Shown in pieces: positions 62,526 to 64,000 of a stretch of 64,000 nucleotides of DNA. How positions within the stretch are numbered: position 1 is the stretch's first letter; each line of letters starts with the position of its first letter. Made by a program: the position numbers and the translations under genes. Origin of the DNA: Lentzea atacamensis (GTDB lineage Bacteria > Actinomycetota > Actinomycetes > Mycobacteriales > Pseudonocardiaceae); NCBI RefSeq assembly GCF_003269295.1, contig NZ_QLTT01000002.1, positions 620,001 through 684,000 on the forward strand, given 5' to 3'. The notes below the pieces were generated by a model. It was not told the origin of the DNA. It worked only from the letters and a program-made list of their open reading frames with translations, and ran no database searches.

Positions 62526-64000
62526 GTGACGGAACCAGTTGCCGCCAGCGGGATCGCTTCTCTCGCCTGGCTTTTGTTGGCGCTGCCCGCGTTCGGCGCG
62601 GCGGTGCTGCTGGTCGGTGGCAAGCGCACCGACAAGTGGGGTCACCTGCTCGGCTGCGCCACCGTCCTCGGCGCGTTCGGCTACGGACTCGCGCTGTTCT
62701 TCTCGACGCTCGGCCTGTCGCCGGAAGAGCGGGTGCAGAACGTGCACCTGTTCAACTGGCTCGACGTCAACGCGCTGACCGTCGAGTTCGGACTGCGGCT
62801 CGACCCGCTGTCGCTCACGTTCGTGCTGCTGATCACCGGTGTCGGCTCGCTGATCCACATCTACTCGATCGGCTACATGGCGCACGAGGAAGGCAGGCGG
62901 AAGTTCTTCGCCTACCTGAACCTCTTCGTGTCGGCGATGCTCCTGCTGGTGCTGGGCAACGGTTTCGTGACCCTGTACTTCGGCTGGGAGGGCGTCGGTC
63001 TCGCCTCGTACCTGCTGATCGGCTGGTACCAGTACAAGCCGGATGCGGCGTCGGCGGCCAAGAAGGCCTTCCTGATGAACCGCGTCGGTGACCTCGGTCT
63101 GGCCATCGCGATCTTCATGATGTTCAACCGCCTCGGGACCACGCAGTACACCGAGGTCTTCAGCCGGGTGAGCGAGTTCTCGTCCGCCGAGGTTCTCGCG
63201 ATCACGCTGCTGCTGCTCCTGGGTGCCTGCGGCAAGTCCGGCCAGTTCCCGCTGCAGGCCTGGTTGCCGGACGCCATGGCCGGTCCGACCCCGGTGTCCG
63301 CCCTGATCCACGCGGCAACGATGGTCACCGCGGGTGTGTACCTGATCGCCCGCGCCAACCCGCTGTACAACCTCAGCGCGGACGGCCGCCTGGTCGTGAT
63401 GATCATCGGTGGTGTCACGCTGCTGATCGGTTGCATCATCGGTTGCGCCTACGACGACTTCAAGAAAGTCCTGGCGTACTCGACCGTTTCGCAGATCGGT
63501 TACATGATCCTCGCGGTGGGCCTCGGCCCGATCGGTTACGCGCTCGGCATCATGCACCTGCTGACGCACGGTTTCTTCAAGGCGGGACTCTTCCTCGGTG
63601 CCGGCTCGGTCATGCACGGCATGAACGACGAGGGCAACATCCGCAGGATGGGCGGTCTGGCCAAGTTCCTGCCGATCACCTTCGTCACCTGGACGCTCGG
63701 CTACCTCGCGCTGATCGGCATCCCGCCGTTCGCCGGCTACTTCTCGAAGGACGCCATCATCGCGGCGGCGTTCGGCGCGGAGGGCTGGCGCGGGTACGTC
63801 TTCGGCGGCGTCGCACTGCTCGGTGCCGCGCTGACCGCGTTCTACATGACGCGCCTGCTGATCCTCGTCTTCCTGGGCAAGCCCCGCTGGAAGGAACTGA
63901 AGTCCGAGGACGGCCGGGACTACCACCCGCACGAGTCGCCGCTGTCGATGACCGTTCCGATGATCATCCTGGCGGTCGGTTCGGTGGCGGGCGGCTGGTT
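62526..64000 (+). CDS. nuoL: NADH dehydrogenase subunit L, cut by the window end
   Basis: The first 491 residues of the antiporter-like proton-pumping subunit, from GTG 62526 with GAGGGG 8 nt upstream. [57 protein letters not shown], the [18 protein letters not shown] helix and [15 protein letters not shown] are diagnostic. The C-terminal helices and long lateral helix lie beyond position 64000, presumably followed by nuoM and nuoN. Confidence 0.96.
   Translation, partial: MTEPVAASGIASLAWLLLALPAFGAAVLLVGGKRTDKWGHLLGCATVLGAFGYGLALFFSTLGLSPEERVQNVHLFNWLDVNALTVEFGLRLDPLSLTFVLLITGVGSLIHIYSIGYMAHEEGRRKFFAYLNLFVSAMLLLVLGNGFVTLYFGWEGVGLASYLLIGWYQYKPDAASAAKKAFLMNRVGDLGLAIAIFMMFNRLGTTQYTEVFSRVSEFSSAEVLAITLLLLLGACGKSGQFPLQAWLPDAMAGPTPVSALIHAATMVTAGVYLIARANPLYNLSADGRLVVMIIGGVTLLIGCIIGCAYDDFKKVLAYSTVSQIGYMILAVGLGPIGYALGIMHLLTHGFFKAGLFLGAGSVMHGMNDEGNIRRMGGLAKFLPITFVTWTLGYLALIGIPPFAGYFSKDAIIAAAFGAEGWRGYVFGGVALLGAALTAFYMTRLLILVFLGKPRWKELKSEDGRDYHPHESPLSMTVPMIILAVGSVAGGW

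Overview
The window is high-GC actinobacterial chromosome (frequent GTG starts, strong G/C preference at third codon positions), most likely from the Pseudonocardiales; I cannot name the genus from sequence alone. I see no insertion sequence, phage, CRISPR array, tRNA or rRNA. About 70 protein genes are supported, many in tightly overlapping operons.

Layout. (1) 1-4.4 kb: the N-terminal part of an acyl-CoA ligase, a BldN-type ECF sigma factor with its DUF5667 membrane partner, and a SerB1-like HAD phosphatase. (2) 4.5-6.7 kb: a membrane-anchored sulfite-oxidase-type molybdoenzyme and a fasciclin lipoprotein. (3) 6.7-16.6 kb: the redox repressor gene rex heads hemA, hemC and hemD, followed by hemB, a family of small four-helix membrane proteins, and hemL. 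(4) 16.6-22.3 kb: phosphatase, TlpA-like thioredoxin, CcdA, ResB and CcsB, i.e. System II cytochrome c maturation, with a convergent secreted M64 peptidase in the middle. (5) 22.3-26.4 kb: an EspI-like MinD ATPase, bldC, an Lrp/AsnC regulator, and a Cds1-like cysteine-metabolism enzyme. (6) 26.4-32.0 kb: a six-gene accessory cassette that looks like a type VII-secreted polymorphic toxin system. It contains an unusual protein that joins a copy of the toxin tail to a copy of the presumed immunity protein. (7) 32-51.8 kb: the menaquinone genes menA, menE, menB, menD, an isochorismate synthase, menG and a MenJ-like reductase, interrupted by secreted proteins, an SDR pseudogene, a paaABCDE phenylacetyl-CoA epoxidase operon and two glycosyltransferases. 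(8) 52-64 kb: nuoA to nuoL (nuoL cut by the window end), the proton-pumping NADH dehydrogenase.

Taken together, most of the window builds a respiratory chain: heme, cytochrome c, menaquinone and complex I. The gene order of parts 3-7 resembles the Mycobacterium tuberculosis hemA-hemL-ccs-men region (about Rv0509-Rv0561), recalled from memory. Rex-type operators occur both before rex-hemACD (6728-6745, one mismatch) and twice before nuoA (51910-51927 and 51941-51960, perfect), so NADH/NAD+ state probably controls both ends of the pathway.

Many transcription units have a TANNNT box 6-8 nt before the start codon and no Shine-Dalgarno sequence, suggesting leaderless mRNAs. The developmental-type regulators BldN-like sigma and BldC also lie here.
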